Assembly (NCBI GenBank): GCA_033558025.1
Contig: JAUCEF010000014.1
Location: forward strand, 2,418,001-2,482,000
DNA: 64,000 bases
Direction of reading: 5' to 3'
Source: Phytophthora sp. 'mugwort'
Taxonomy: Eukaryota > Oomycota > Peronosporomycetes > Peronosporales > Peronosporaceae
How positions within the stretch are numbered: the first letter of the stretch is position 1; every line of letters begins with the position of its first letter. Positions 12,222-23,226 of this stretch are shown in pieces. A program made the translations under genes and the position numbers. The notes under the pieces are model-generated. The model was not told the origin of the DNA. It did not search any database and saw only the letters and a program-made list of their open reading frames with translations.

Positions 12222-13855
12222 TTACGAGCGCAAAGCTTCAACTGTGTAGACGTCCCACATGTCCTTATTGTACATCAACAACATGAGCATCTCGAGCGTC
12301 GATGCGCCGAGTCGCTTTCGGAGGTCAGAGTAGACCAACTTCGCAGATGAGAAGAATCTTTCACACTCGTTCGACGTAGGAGGAATGAAGGCCACATCGA
12401 CGTACCTTGAGCGCTTCGTGATCTTGCGCTTCTTAAACGCCTGCTTCACGATAATGAGGTCCGACGACGGCAGTTGGAGAGACGGCGCCTCGTCCGCTCG
12501 GCGAAATTCGACGCACGCAACGCGCTCAACCGGTGTCAGATCCTCCTTGCGTTGAAGCTTGACGACCCCGGTCTCGAGGGCCGTGGTAGTCACGACAGCG
12601 GCAGTTGCGGTGAGACGAGGCTTCAGGTTGGGGTAGCGCTGGAAACCTGGTCGAAATGGCGCCGAGCGCCGGATAACATCAGGTCGATCGCTGTAACGTC
12701 TTGGTCACCCCCTTAAAGTCGTTGAGTACCTGGAGAAGTGCATGAGCCTTATCAGACTCGGGTCTAAGGAGTAAGAGCGGCTGACTGCCAAACTCAACGA
12801 GAGTTCCATGACCCAGCGAGTTGAGGGCTGGCTGGAGCTTCGTGAAGCGTTGCACCAAGGAGTAGGTGCTCGACCATCGGGTGTCGTTGCGCAAAAGCGG
12901 CGCAAGGTCTGTTACACGGCGGAGAATAACCCGACCCTTGATGGTTCGGAGCTTAGTCATCAGAGCGTGGATTTTAGCCAGGAGGGCTTCATACTCAACT
13001 AAAACGTCGGTTTGAACCTGTGCGACGCGCATCCGACTATAGGAATAGCACCTTCGTGACTACCAATGTACTGGTTGACGCTGCAATTGTCCGCAACCAT
13101 GGAGTTGACAGCCTCCCACGGCTTGTTGTAGCGAGAGAGGGTGTCCGCGATCCGATTGAAGAGGCTTTGTGCCCCACGGTCCTCTTCCACGTCAAGTGTT
13201 ACAGAAAGCTAGCAGCAAAAACCGGCGAGTGGAGCAGTCGGTGTCGTCGAAGTACTCCGAGCCGTACTCGACTCCCGGAATTCCATGGCACATGGTAGGG
13301 TCGTCGAACACGGCGAATATGGCGATGTAATGGCGGCCGTTGAAGGTGCTACCATCGAGCACAATTCCGGACGAAGGCGGGAGCTCCTCAGAAACCCTAG
13401 CCTCGGTGGACTGGTACACGCGAAGCAGGTACAACTTCAACGTCTTTTCGCTAATCGAGGGAAGCGACGCATTTTTTCGCGTCATCTTCCGCTCGACAAA
13501 TCAAAGAGGCAGACGGTCCGCCACCACCCACTCACACCACCGGAAAATGTTCCGCGTCTCATCGTCGATAACACTGGGACGGGGCGTTGCGGTTCTTGGC
13601 AGCTTGTGACGTGTCTTCGAGGTAGGTCGGGTGGTTGGAGCGGAGGTGCGCTATCAAATTCGTTTATCTGTGCGCACTCTGGCAGATTTTCGAGCACGTT
13701 GAGCACACGAACTCATCCTTCGACTTCTTCGTGAACAGGAGACGGCACACGAATTTGTGCTGAGAGAGGTGGCGACGGACGACATCGTAGCGGAGGATTT
13801 GGCAGAAGTTGGTTGAATGTAGCAAATTGAATTCTGGCTGAATAATGTCGTTCAA
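12222..13855 (-). pseudogene. hAT-family transposase remnant with BED finger
   Basis: Minus-strand hAT transposase. N-terminal BED-type zinc finger at 13855 to about 13600: CSTC, then an in-frame TAA, then HLRSNHP, giving a C-x2-C...H-x4-H pattern. The catalytic middle covers 13485-12679, with motifs VADNCSVNQ, GCASHRF and NDTRWSST. The C-terminal dimerisation region (12593-12222) contains PPTSNECERFFSSAKLVYSD. Frameshifts occur near 13190 and 12690-12600. Motif order and spacing match hAT elements and the assignment is firm. Terminal inverted repeats and the 8-bp target duplication were not located. The adjacent 124-bp tandem repeats on its 5' side may belong to it or to the next element. 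Confidence 0.85.
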
Positions 13856-13924
13856 CGTGAAACACGTTGAATATGCATGTTGACTGCTACACTCAGGTTA
13901 AGTAAAGCTGTAGGGGGCAAAAGT

Positions 13925-14272
13925 GACTGGATTGGGCGTTGCTACGGCTCTGATTGGTCTAATACATAGCTTTTAGCGGATGATGATTGGTGATAAAAGT
14001 GTAGATATGAAGATTTGACTACTATACTCTGCTCAAGTGAAGTTGGGATGACTGCACTGGGCGTTGCTACAGCTCTGATTGGTCAAATACTTAGCATTTA
14101 GACCATAGTGATTGGTGTAAAAGTGTAGCTATGAAGATTTGACTACTATACTCTGCTCAAGTGAAGTTGGGATGACTGCACTGGGCGTTGCTACATCTCT
14201 GATTGGTCAAATACTTAGCTTTTAGAGCATAGTGATTGGTGTAAAAAGTGCAGTGATGAAGATTTGATTACC
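13925..14272. repeat. 124-125 bp tandem repeat, about 2.8 copies
   Basis: Units begin at 13925, 14050 and 14174 with GACTGSAYTGGGCGTTGCTAC. Each also carries TGATTGGT, an AGCATTTAG/AGCTTTTAG block and GAAGATTTGA. The third unit stops short. The phrase TACTATACTCTGCTCAAGTG near the unit junctions (14020 and 14144) recurs with one change at 15683, beyond the neighbouring transposase remnant. Confidence 0.85.
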
Positions 14273-15513
14273 TGCTTCTCAGTTGTTGCAGCATATTATC
14301 GACCCAGTTCTTGCGCATCAAGTCTTTCAGTGGTTTATTCCACGAAATATCGGCCGGTTGCATGCAAATGTATACCGGGCCGGTATGCACAGAGCTCCAC
14401 ATTCAGTAATCGCGCAAAAAATTGTACATCGTCTCGCCAGTGACCGGAGAAATCATCGAGTAATAGCAGTATGGTAACGTGCATATTACGTCGATTCAGA
14501 AAAAGATAAATCAAAAATTGAATCGTCATTTCACCATTCCACCAGCTCACCCGTGCTGGAACGCTGTGTTCCCCCGTGCCCGTTCTGCGATTTTCGACGA
14601 TTTCGTTTTGAGAATCATGAAGGGGTCATACCTCTTTTGCCCAGTACTGTCCCTCAACAACATCAATGTGACACGATCTTTTCCTTGCCACACACTTTTC
14701 ATCCAACCGTTTTCGTTCCTGTCGAAGCAATAGTCTGAGTGCGTAAATACTCATAAAATTTTTGTTGTTGCTGTGATCAAATAAAAAAAATATGTTAGAG
14801 AAGCACAAGATTAGTTTGAAATAAAAAATATAAATAAAATATAACTTACCAGTCTGATCGGCATTGAAAACTCTATCTACTCCCAGTTCGGTCATTTTTT
14901 CCGTACCTTGCTTCCAAACCTTTCGGCTCTATCGCTGCATCTTCCGGTGTCTTCTGACTTTAGCGTGTTCGCCGCCGGATTGACAACCGGTTCCGCCGGA
15001 GAAGTGAAAGCAGCCACGTCTATGATGCTGGCAAATTTAATCTCAGGGAGCCCTGCACTTTCATAGCAATCCGTAGCATACATGCAAACCATTACACCGG
15101 TCACTGGTATTTCCTTCCTTAAGGAATTAATCCAAACGACAAGTTGCTCCTCAAACTCTGGCGACAACGTCGCCGACATTCCCAAAACTCCGGTCCTTAC
15201 AGTGTGCGCCACATCCAATCTCGCACTCCTCGAAAATGAGGGCACGCTGATTCAACCAGTTGTAGACTTGTCTCTTTTTGGCTTCAATCTGGTCTTCTGA
15301 AAGAGAGGGGTAAAAGAAGTTGACAGTTGCGTGCATCTTCGCCTTCGAAACGACGGCATCATAAAACTCAATCACGTCAAGTTTATGACGAAACGAAATT
15401 ACAACCCGTTTGAAGTGCTTGGGTGCTTTGCCTTGTCCTGTGGTCCGCGTCCTCTCCAATTGCTGTCCTGGCGTGCGCGCTACCACCTTCCTTGAGCTTG
15501 GCCTGCGTTCCAT
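14273..15513 (-). pseudogene. second pogo-like DDE transposase remnant
   Basis: Minus-strand DDE_1-type transposase in pieces. The N-terminal DNA-binding part is at 15513-15151 (basic, with FRHKLDVIEFYD), and a linker lies at 15245-14892. The first catalytic block NADQT is at about 14860. An AT-rich interruption of about 110 bp opens with GTAAGT and could be an intron. Then comes TIASTGTKTV, a one-base frameshift, and GKDRVTLMLL (14730-14650). The second catalytic block LLLLDDFSGHW lies near 14460, and the C-terminal WNKPLKDLMRKNW is at about 14340-14300. The spacing and sequence of these blocks identify the family. Multiple frameshifts make it non-functional. Confidence 0.75.
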
Positions 15514-15519
15514 TGCGAT

Positions 15520-18174
15520 TTTCTTGCAATGAAAATTGGATGGTCCGCTGATGCTTTCACCCTATTTATGCACTACGTATTATGAGATCTCAACTGATGA
15601 GCTGGATGATTCAGAGCGTATGATTGGCCAATGCGTGGTACGAAGTAAGATATCTCTCTATATTATGAGATCTCAAATACGGTACTATACTCCGCTCAAG
15701 TGAAATATTAACGGAATAATATGGGTTGCTTATTGCTCAAATATTTGTGGCGAAAATTAGTTATTAAATAGATTTATGAAATATACGTCTTAGCCTTTTT
15801 ATTTGTTACGGACCACTGATCGTGATAATCTAGAGAGCTTACATATCCGACCCAGTTTTACTGTTGTCCTTGAAGACACTTCCGAGCGAGACGTCTCCTT
15901 TTTCTAGTTCTAAAACTATCCTTGTTGGGGTAATTTGATCTCAAGAATGTTGCCCTGTAATGCTGAGACTAATTTCGAATCTCGAGTGGATCTGAGAAAT
16001 TGAGCTATAGGCGCAGACTAATTACTATATTTGCTGCATGACGTAGTAGATATCAAAGCTCTGTGACTTGCATGCGAGTGTCTGGCAGCGATTCCTCGGT
16101 GGAGTTACCTATGCTAGTAGGAGGCGACGCGAAAGAACACTTCAACGTGTACTTGGTATTGTCAGTTTCCCTCGTAACTGCGTAACAACTTATTCATAGC
16201 CTCAAGAGTTTCTTACAGCGCTTGAGAGCGCTGGCACTAAGAAAACGCCGACGCACTCATCAAAACACACGGCATAAGACAATTATCAAGTGCAGTTTTC
16301 TTTCTGAGCCAACCAAAAGCTATCCACATCCAGTGTGAGCCACGTATAAAGCCAAGGCATCTTTGCTACGAAATTCCATACACCTTGTGTACCATAAAGT
16401 TAAATAGGCGGTCAGTTCCTCTCTCTGTGTATAGTGAAGCTATCGGTATGTAGGGCAGCAATGCGGATCAGGGTAAAAGTATCGTCGCCTTCACTCCAAG
16501 CGAGTCGCACTCCTTCTGATCTGTCATTAGAATCTACTTCTGTAGTATCTCGCAGTCTTTGTCGAGCGCTGCTCGATGCCGGATTTTCTGCGTTGGACAG
16601 CGAGATGGCTCCAGCGGATGCTCAGCAGACCAGTACGGCTTGCTATCGGCAACTACATGTACCACTAGTAGCAGCAGTTGGCAGCGGCAGTGACTTCGCT
16701 GCTGCTCCTGCTATCGCCTGCATGCAGCGCTTCTCGATGCTCGAGACTTCGACTCCCTCGGTCTCGATCGCCATCGAGCAAGACACGCACTAATAATAAC
16801 CACTGGCCAATGACCAATGCCGCACCGTCGGCTACGCATGTTGAAGTGGTGTAGAGGATATGAATTAAGAACCCGCTGCCGCCAGAAACGAGACCGAGGC
16901 GCCGGTGTTTGTGAGTTACCAAGTGGGTGCGTCGCGACGCGAGTGGCTTTGACGCCAACCACAAATCTTTGTGGGTCTGAAGCTTGTTGCGAGCGGCGGC
17001 AATCAGCCTTAACCCGTTCTTGCCACCCTGCAAATGGCGCGGACGACACCATGAAGCATCTTGTCGTCGAGATCGAGCAATTTGTGCGTGCACTCCAGGA
17101 ATCCGTATATCGTGGCGTCGTGCCGCACCAAGATGGTAAGGCAGCCAGGCGTATGGCAACGGCGAACCTGAGCTGCGATGCCCCGCGTTGCTTCAAGCAA
17201 CTTGCTTGCGGCTTCCTCGACAAGGAGGCCTGAAGTCCATGAGGCACTTGCTCTCCATCCCATCGGGATCGCCACTCTTCGAGCTGCGTTTTAACCATTC
17301 GTAATCGACCTTATGGAACGGCACCATATGGGTGGAAGCGAGCGCTGCACGCCATCCGCCGAGCAATTTGCCGTGGAAGTGCTGGTTTCTCGGATTTACT
17401 TATACATGACCAGAATTACAGTACCGTAGACGCCTCGGAGTCCGGGTAGCGGCGGCCGTTGCCGAATCGCGGATCCGGACAAATTGTCACACAATCGCAC
17501 GACCGCCCCGGAGCTTGACAACACAACAACCATCACTCTGATCGCAGCAGGAAGTTTCTTGTGAAAGACGGGGCTGGGCTGGTGGCGATCTCTCTGCATC
17601 ATGCAGTGCATGCTGGGCGGCACCAAGGTGCTCCTTATGCCGCGCAGATGGAGATAGTGCAGCCGTGATGGCTACCATGACGTGCTGGTGCTGCCTGCTG
17701 CCAGCTCCGCCATGCGGTGGCCAGCCAATGATACCGCGATCTTTACCGTGGAAAGAAGTCAGCGTATCTTTCCGATAAAAACCTCGATTCCAGAAGCGGG
17801 CTAGGTTTGGTGTGGCGCACACGCTTCATAAACTGGGCCCGCAGATCTCCGGCTGCACTGTGGCCTCGCACGCATATCAAAGCCAAGCGGCGGGCTGCAC
17901 CCAGCGATCATAAGGAAAAAGTAGCCGGAGGAGGCAAGTCCAGCAACAAGCATCGATCAATACAAACGAAGAGAAGTGACCTGGATCACCCGAGTTCGAA
18001 GGTATGTTGCCTTCACCATCCATCCAACGGCACTCCACGCGTCCCCCGAGACGAAACGACCTCTTTGACCTACAGTACAGCATACGCTAACTTCCTTTTG
18101 CTTCCCCTGTCGCTTTAGAACACTTTTTTTCCATTGACCCCCACACATAAAACATATAGAGAATCTCTACAGTC
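15520..18174. other. 2.6 kb intergenic, no supported gene
   Basis: The first part (15.56-15.8 kb) is AT-rich and holds two copies of TATTATGAGATCTCAA (about 15576 and 15661), probably the edge of the neighbouring element. The rest has open frames of up to about 195 codons on both strands (for example 16434-16793 plus, 17298-16711 minus), but none shows a domain, and frames on opposite strands overlap. The last few hundred bases must hold the bZIP gene promoter; no core promoter element was clear. Confidence 0.4.
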
Positions 18175-19983
18175 ATGACCGACTTCATCCGCACCATTTG
18201 GCAAAACACAGCCACCGCCAGCGGCGCCCAACAGCGCAAGACCACGACGGAGGCCGTGCAACCTGTGGACCAGATTCGCCTGCCGCCGTCGGCCGCAGCC
18301 ACCTCGGACTCGGCCAGCGGCCTGGAGACGCAGCGGCTCATCAAGCTGGAGCCACCGGCGTCCCCTACGTTGTCGTCCAGCTCGGAATCGGAATCGGGAA
18401 AGGCCCAGCGCATGGCCCGCGTGAATGCACGCCGCGACAAGCGTAAGCCCCTTGAGGAAGCCGACGCTAGTCACGCCAGTGCCAACAAGAAACTTAAGAC
18501 GGAGGCTGCCCTGGATCCTAGCGGTGAGGAGCGCCTGCGCGCCATGGAGGCACAGCTAGAGCACCTAGACCCGGACTCGAAGGAAGCCAAGAAGAAGCGC
18601 CGGCTTATTCGCAACCGCATGTCGGCGCAGCTCCACCGCGAGCGCAAGAAAGCCTACGTTGGTCAGCTCGAGGACCAGCTGCAGGCCAAGGAGATGGAGC
18701 TCAAGGCGCTGCAGGAGCAGCTGGCTGCCATGGCCGTCGAGAGCGAACAGCTCAAGCAACAGCTTGGCCGCAAGGAAAGCATGGATCACGAGCTCCAAAT
18801 CAAAGCTGAACCCGTGCCGCTCGAGAAAGTCGTGCTCCCCGAGCCTGTTGTGGTTGCCGACGAACCCGCTGTGGACTGGGCCGCCTGTCTCGAAGATATG
18901 GACGAAGCTATGGTTGGCGAAGATCTGCTTTGTGATCTGGACGAGTCCCCTCTAGCCGCCTATGGCCTCAACCCGATTAACGAAGACCCCGTGACGACCG
19001 CCTTGATCGAGGAGGAACAGCGACAGAAGATGGAGGCACAGACCCAGTCGCACCACGAGATTCACGCCGCCAAGAAGAACCTGGCCATGATGATGGCCAT
19101 GATGTTCTCGGTGACATTCTGCGGACAGAGCGAGTCGGTCGCCAACGTCACAAGCGGCAGTAACTTCTCGTCGATGTTCAACGCCGTACCCGTGAAGGAG
19201 CTGTCGCAGATGAGCATTGCTTCACGCATTGTTGCCTGCCTCGAGAAGACATCATGGGAGGACTTCCAGGACGTGTCCTCGTGGACATCCTCTGCTGCTA
19301 GCGCCGCTGCCGCCGCTGCCGTAGCCATGACCGCGGACAAGAAAGCACGCTCCTCGCCTGCAAAGCAGCCAGCGGACTCACCTTCGGCTGCCTCGGACGT
19401 CACAGACTCGTCGGGCTCGTGCGATTCGCCGAAGGAGCTGGAGGATGTGGGCATGAGTTTCGACACTGATCTCATCGAGGAGTTCGTGTACCCTGTGGAC
19501 GAGCCGTTCGCTCCTGCTCTCGCTGACACCAATTGGTTCGGCGCTGACAGCGACGAGTTCGGTCACAGCGATGTTGAGAATGACGACGAGCGCGTGTCAG
19601 AGACCAAGACGACAGTGAAGCCCGTGCCGATGACTTCGCGTCTTTACGAGAAGCTGACGAAGCTGTGGAACGAGAAGAACCAGGTGTTGCTGACCGTGCT
19701 GAACGGCAAGAACGAGGTGACTCGGCGCTCGGTGGCTGACATGAGCACGATCCGCAAGGGGATGTCTACCGGTGCTTTGTTCCCGACCACGGCTGCCACC
19801 ATGGCAGCTTCGTCAAGCGACAAGCTGCTCGAGAAGCACGACCAGTCGGTCACGTTCCTCTATCCGCTGAGCGCGTTCTCTGAACACCAGCGCTCGGCCG
19901 CCTTCCCCAACGGTGCCTCCTCGGACCAGGTGTTCCTGGAAGTCTCGTGCCAAATCAATGGTGCGGCTAACCCCGTACTATAG
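18175..19983 (+). CDS. bZIP transcription factor
   Basis: Single-exon gene of 602 codons starting at an ATG. Residues about 136-195 form a basic-leucine zipper: basic region RNRMSAQLHRERKK (about 146-159) followed by heptad leucines in QLEDQL, MELKAL, QEQL and QLKQQL. The invariant Asn and Arg of N-x7-R are present, but the residue before that Arg is His where most bZIPs have Ser or Cys. The N-terminal 130 residues are Ser/Pro/Glu-rich and acidic. About residues 303-315 hold a short Met/Phe-rich hydrophobic stretch, LAMMMAMMFSVTF. Later come Ser/Ala-rich and acidic segments typical of activation regions. It acts in the nucleus as a sequence-specific DNA-binding dimer by family; targets are unknown. 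A membrane-tethered (ATF6-like) reading is possible but the hydrophobic segment is short. Convergent with PARN downstream. Confidence 0.93.
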   Translation: MTDFIRTIWQNTATASGAQQRKTTTEAVQPVDQIRLPPSAAATSDSASGLETQRLIKLEPPASPTLSSSSESESGKAQRMARVNARRDKRKPLEEADASHASANKKLKTEAALDPSGEERLRAMEAQLEHLDPDSKEAKKKRRLIRNRMSAQLHRERKKAYVGQLEDQLQAKEMELKALQEQLAAMAVESEQLKQQLGRKESMDHELQIKAEPVPLEKVVLPEPVVVADEPAVDWAACLEDMDEAMVGEDLLCDLDESPLAAYGLNPINEDPVTTALIEEEQRQKMEAQTQSHHEIHAAKKNLAMMMAMMFSVTFCGQSESVANVTSGSNFSSMFNAVPVKELSQMSIASRIVACLEKTSWEDFQDVSSWTSSAASAAAAAAVAMTADKKARSSPAKQPADSPSAASDVTDSSGSCDSPKELEDVGMSFDTDLIEEFVYPVDEPFAPALADTNWFGADSDEFGHSDVENDDERVSETKTTVKPVPMTSRLYEKLTKLWNEKNQVLLTVLNGKNEVTRRSVADMSTIRKGMSTGALFPTTAATMAASSSDKLLEKHDQSVTFLYPLSAFSEHQRSAAFPNGASSDQVFLEVSCQINGAANPVL

Positions 19984-20373
19984 AGGAATGGCGTGTAGGT
20001 AGCTAGACATTCAGTATTAGGGAGCGCGAGCAGAGCGCTCTAGCTTCGTATCTTCATTTTCGATGTACCGTGTAGTTTCTTTATCTATCAGGAAAACCAT
20101 ACAGTCATGGACAGAAAGGCAAGACAATTAATGGTTTATCAGTTCACCTCAGGGTAGTATTCCTACTACTACATGCATTGAACTTGTAGCACGCCCGCGA
20201 TCGCGTGCGCTACGGTGTACTACAAGTACTACTAGTAGTACTACCGTGTATTTAAACCAGGGGCAGTTCAGAGCGCCATTATTAGAACAAAGCGCTCGAT
20301 TGCAGTGGCACGATGTCAACACAACAGTAGTACATGTAGTATGCACACATACAAGCTACAGCAGTAATCCTCC
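19984..20373. other. convergent intergenic region with palindromes
   Basis: 390 bp between the 3' ends of the bZIP and PARN genes. It has a perfect 18-bp palindrome at 20225-20242 (AGTACTACTAGTAGTACT) and an imperfect 28-bp palindrome at 20186-20213 centred on GCGATCGC. Both could form hairpins in the 3' UTR of either transcript. Confidence 0.6.
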
Positions 20374-22918
20374 TTACTGCGCCATCTCGCAGCTCTTACG
20401 TTTCCTGCGGGCCTTCTCATCGTCGCTAGTTGATTGCTGTGCGAGTGGTGGTGGCGCCGTGTTCGTCGCCGTTGCCTCCATCTTCGCGCAGTTGTATGCT
20501 GCAGGACACCGATCCAAGTCGACACACCCGATTGACGGCATGGGGTCGTTCGCAGACCCCCAGCACTCCTTCGTTTGAGCGCGTACTGCCAGCAACTCCT
20601 CAGCAGCCTCAGCAGACGGCAACTCGACGTAAACACACTGCTGTCCTTCCCAGTGCACGTTCACGAGTCTAGTCGCTGACTGCAGATTAAGCGCCCATCC
20701 GACACAATGCTTAATGTGGAACGTCTTCAATGCTGGACACGAAATGTTTCCCCCGTTATTCGGTAAAGGCGTAGCACCTGGAGCTATAGGCGCACGCGTT
20801 CGTGTCAACTTCATCCGGACAAACCGAGAGCGCGAGGGTGTGGGGGTTGGCTGCGGGAATGGGCCCGGCAGATCCAGCACATACGTCGGGAGGAAGTGGC
20901 TCACGAACAACACGTTTCTCAAGCTCTCAAGGGTATCATCCGCACGCTTTCGACTCGTTTCTAAGCGCTGAGAAGATCCCCCAAACGAAGCAATGCACTC
21001 GTTCGACGCGCCAAGACCGGAGCATACACGAAGGAAGACAAATCCCGTCATGAAGGCATCATACCCCGCCTGGTGAGCCTGCAACGGCGTTTGAGATGCA
21101 CCCAGTAGCTCACCTCCATATTCACGTGCTGCGTCAATACCACGTACACTTGGCTGTGCATTCTGAACCTCTGGGCCGTAGAACGGATGTTTCGATAACA
21201 CCTCGAAGCAATTCTCGAGCGCAGTATGCGCCAAATGAGTGGCGAACGAGTCAACTTTTTGCATGGCGTAGTCAACAAGCGTCTTGGTATCAAAGACGCC
21301 ACCACCTGCACCAAGCCACAAGTGCAACTCGCGCTGAAACTCTGCGCAACTTTGTGGCAGCGGCCCGTGGAACTTCTCGTAGCACTGCATGAGGTCAAGC
21401 AGCATGTTGTGCCCAACGATCGGTTTCCGCGCGGCCACAATGGCGTCCAGCACAGCCGTAAACCCAATCAAACTGAGGTTCCGCTCACGTATTTCATCAT
21501 CCGCAAGCTGCTGATCTGCTAGCAACAATGCTTGTCTCTGGCGAGTGCAACGAGCGGCAATGATTCGAACACGACGTCTCCATGGGTTACGAACGACATC
21601 CTCATCGTCGGCGTTATCTACTTTACAGTCCAACGCCAAAGCACTCGGGAGAACTGTGCGGAGGTACTGCACCAACGCGTGTCGACGGAATGGTGCAAGT
21701 GGCTCCGTCACGTAGGCGCCACACGGACCGTGCGTCGGGTCCGTAGGCACAGGTGTCAGCAAGAATAACTTCATGGCGGCAATCGTGTCCTCGTCCGGTT
21801 CAAGCTTATCATTTTCAACCTGGTATAGATCGTCTTCAAGCATCCTCAGCTCCTGCTCTTGCTGGCCTCTGTTCTCTTCATCCACAGCTTCCTCCTCCTC
21901 GACTTCGTCTTCCTTCGTTCCATTCTCCACGTCCTCTTCACCATGTGGTTGCTCCATCGGTTCCTCTTTGCCACTTAAATTGCTGCTGGTCGTACTCCCA
22001 GGTGGCGTCGAACGGTCCCGGTCTTTATTGTCTCCGCCTCGTCGTTTATTGCGTCCGTTGTTCTTCTTCTTGTTTTTCTTGCCTCCACGCCGTCCACGTC
22101 GTCTCGTGCCATTGTCCAGCTGCATGTTTCCCATACCTTTACCTGCACTAACACTCCCTGCTCCGTCTTCAAACGCTGCGAGTCTCTGCCTTAATTTGCC
22201 CATTAATTGATCCAGATACGCCTGTGTCTCGTCGGTTATGAGCGCAGGCTGTTCCGGGTCGAACTTCTTCAGAATCTCGGGCCTCGCTGACTTCTCTAGC
22301 GCCGTCTTGCACGGTTCCTGCTGTTGCTCGAAGTGGGACAAATGCCCGATCCCGCGGTCGATCCAGGCGTTCAGGTCGAAGCCGTGCGCCCGGATGTACT
22401 GCAGACACTTGGCTTGTACCAGGAACCTCCTGTCCGGACAGGCCGAGGCTCCTGTTGAAACCACGCCATTGGCTGCCACGCCCGAGCCCGCCGAGCTGCT
22501 GTGGCCAAAGCCGAATACCTTGTCGTGGAAGACCGGGAAGAGCGGGAACTGATACGTCTCGACGCGGAAGACGCGCGCGTCGGCGTCCCAGCTGAAGATG
22601 CTGAGGCCGAACTGCACGAGCGGGAACTGCCTTGCACTCTCATGATACTGGGCATAACGCTCGTCGATGGAGTCCATAACGCTGGGGCGAGGCGTGCTGC
22701 AGAGCAGGCGCAAGACACGGGGCAAGGAATTAGACTGGAGACGACGTAAAGCACGCAGGGGGTTGGCACGTGCGCACGCACTCCTGGCATGAAATGCCGC
22801 CCATCTCCGTGTCGATGGCCACGAAGGCGCTGCGATTCACCGCCCGCCGCAGACGAGCGAGCGCCGCCGCGTCCAGTTCGCCTCGCCCGAGCTCCTGCAC
22901 ACGCACGTCGCGCAGCAT
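20374..22918 (-). CDS. PARN: PARN-like poly(A)-specific ribonuclease
   Basis: CAF1/PARN-family 3' exonuclease that trims poly(A) tails and structured RNA ends. Two exons: 22918-22782 and 22696-20374, with an 85-bp GT-AG intron (22781-22697, donor GTGCGT) in phase 2; about 819 aa. All DEDDh elements are visible: AIDTEMGG (D36, E38) in exon 1, GHNMLLDLM (third acidic residue) mid-protein, and the HQAGYDAFMTG block with the His and last Asp. Around residues 200-290 there is an unusual low-complexity insert, Lys/Arg-rich (RRGKKNKKKNN) then Glu-rich, not typical of animal PARN and possibly a nuclear or nucleolar signal. The C-terminal part fits an RRM-like region, and the C-terminus is basic. The single-frame reading misses exon 1 and hence the first catalytic pair, so the intron is well supported. 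Divergent from the membrane protein gene. Confidence 0.9.
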
Positions 22919-23226
22919 CCGTTATGTGAAAGTGGACGAAATAATAGTACCAAACGTCATATTGATTTTGGACTCGGATCTTTGCTGCGGCGAGTAGTAC
23001 TCTGATGCGACCAATTTGAACCAAGTACTATTTAAGGATTCGAACGGGTGTATCACGGTTAAGCCAGTGAGATTCACAGCTTGACTTTTGCTACAGACAA
23101 GCAAGGGTACATGTACATGTAGTAGGCTATGCATATGTATTACAACTCACTTGCAATAGTACTATCACTACGCAGGAATGTGATGCCACATACATAAATA
23201 CTACTTGAAGTGTGTCCCCTGGCTTA
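22919..23226. promoter_or_regulatory. divergent promoter region, PARN / membrane protein
   Basis: About 308 bp between two opposite start codons. It contains several AGTACT-type words (near 22996, 23025 and 23157) and an alternating GTACATGTACATGTAG stretch near 23108. No TATA box or clear initiator could be assigned; a shared promoter is inferred from position only. Confidence 0.4.

Noticed and set aside
13925..14272. CRISPR-like repeat array
   Set aside because: Only about three tandem 124-bp units with no unique spacers, in a eukaryotic genome.
16434..17822. Several overlapping frames upstream of the bZIP gene
   Set aside because: Frames on both strands overlap, have no recognisable domain, and show no splice structure that joins them.
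21753..22210. Plus-strand Ser/Pro-rich frames opposite PARN
   Set aside because: Shadows of the charged insert of PARN on the other strand.
22371..23024. Minus-strand frame overlapping the PARN start
   Set aside because: Different frame from PARN exon 1; the catalytic AIDTEMGG motif and the splice signals support the PARN reading instead.
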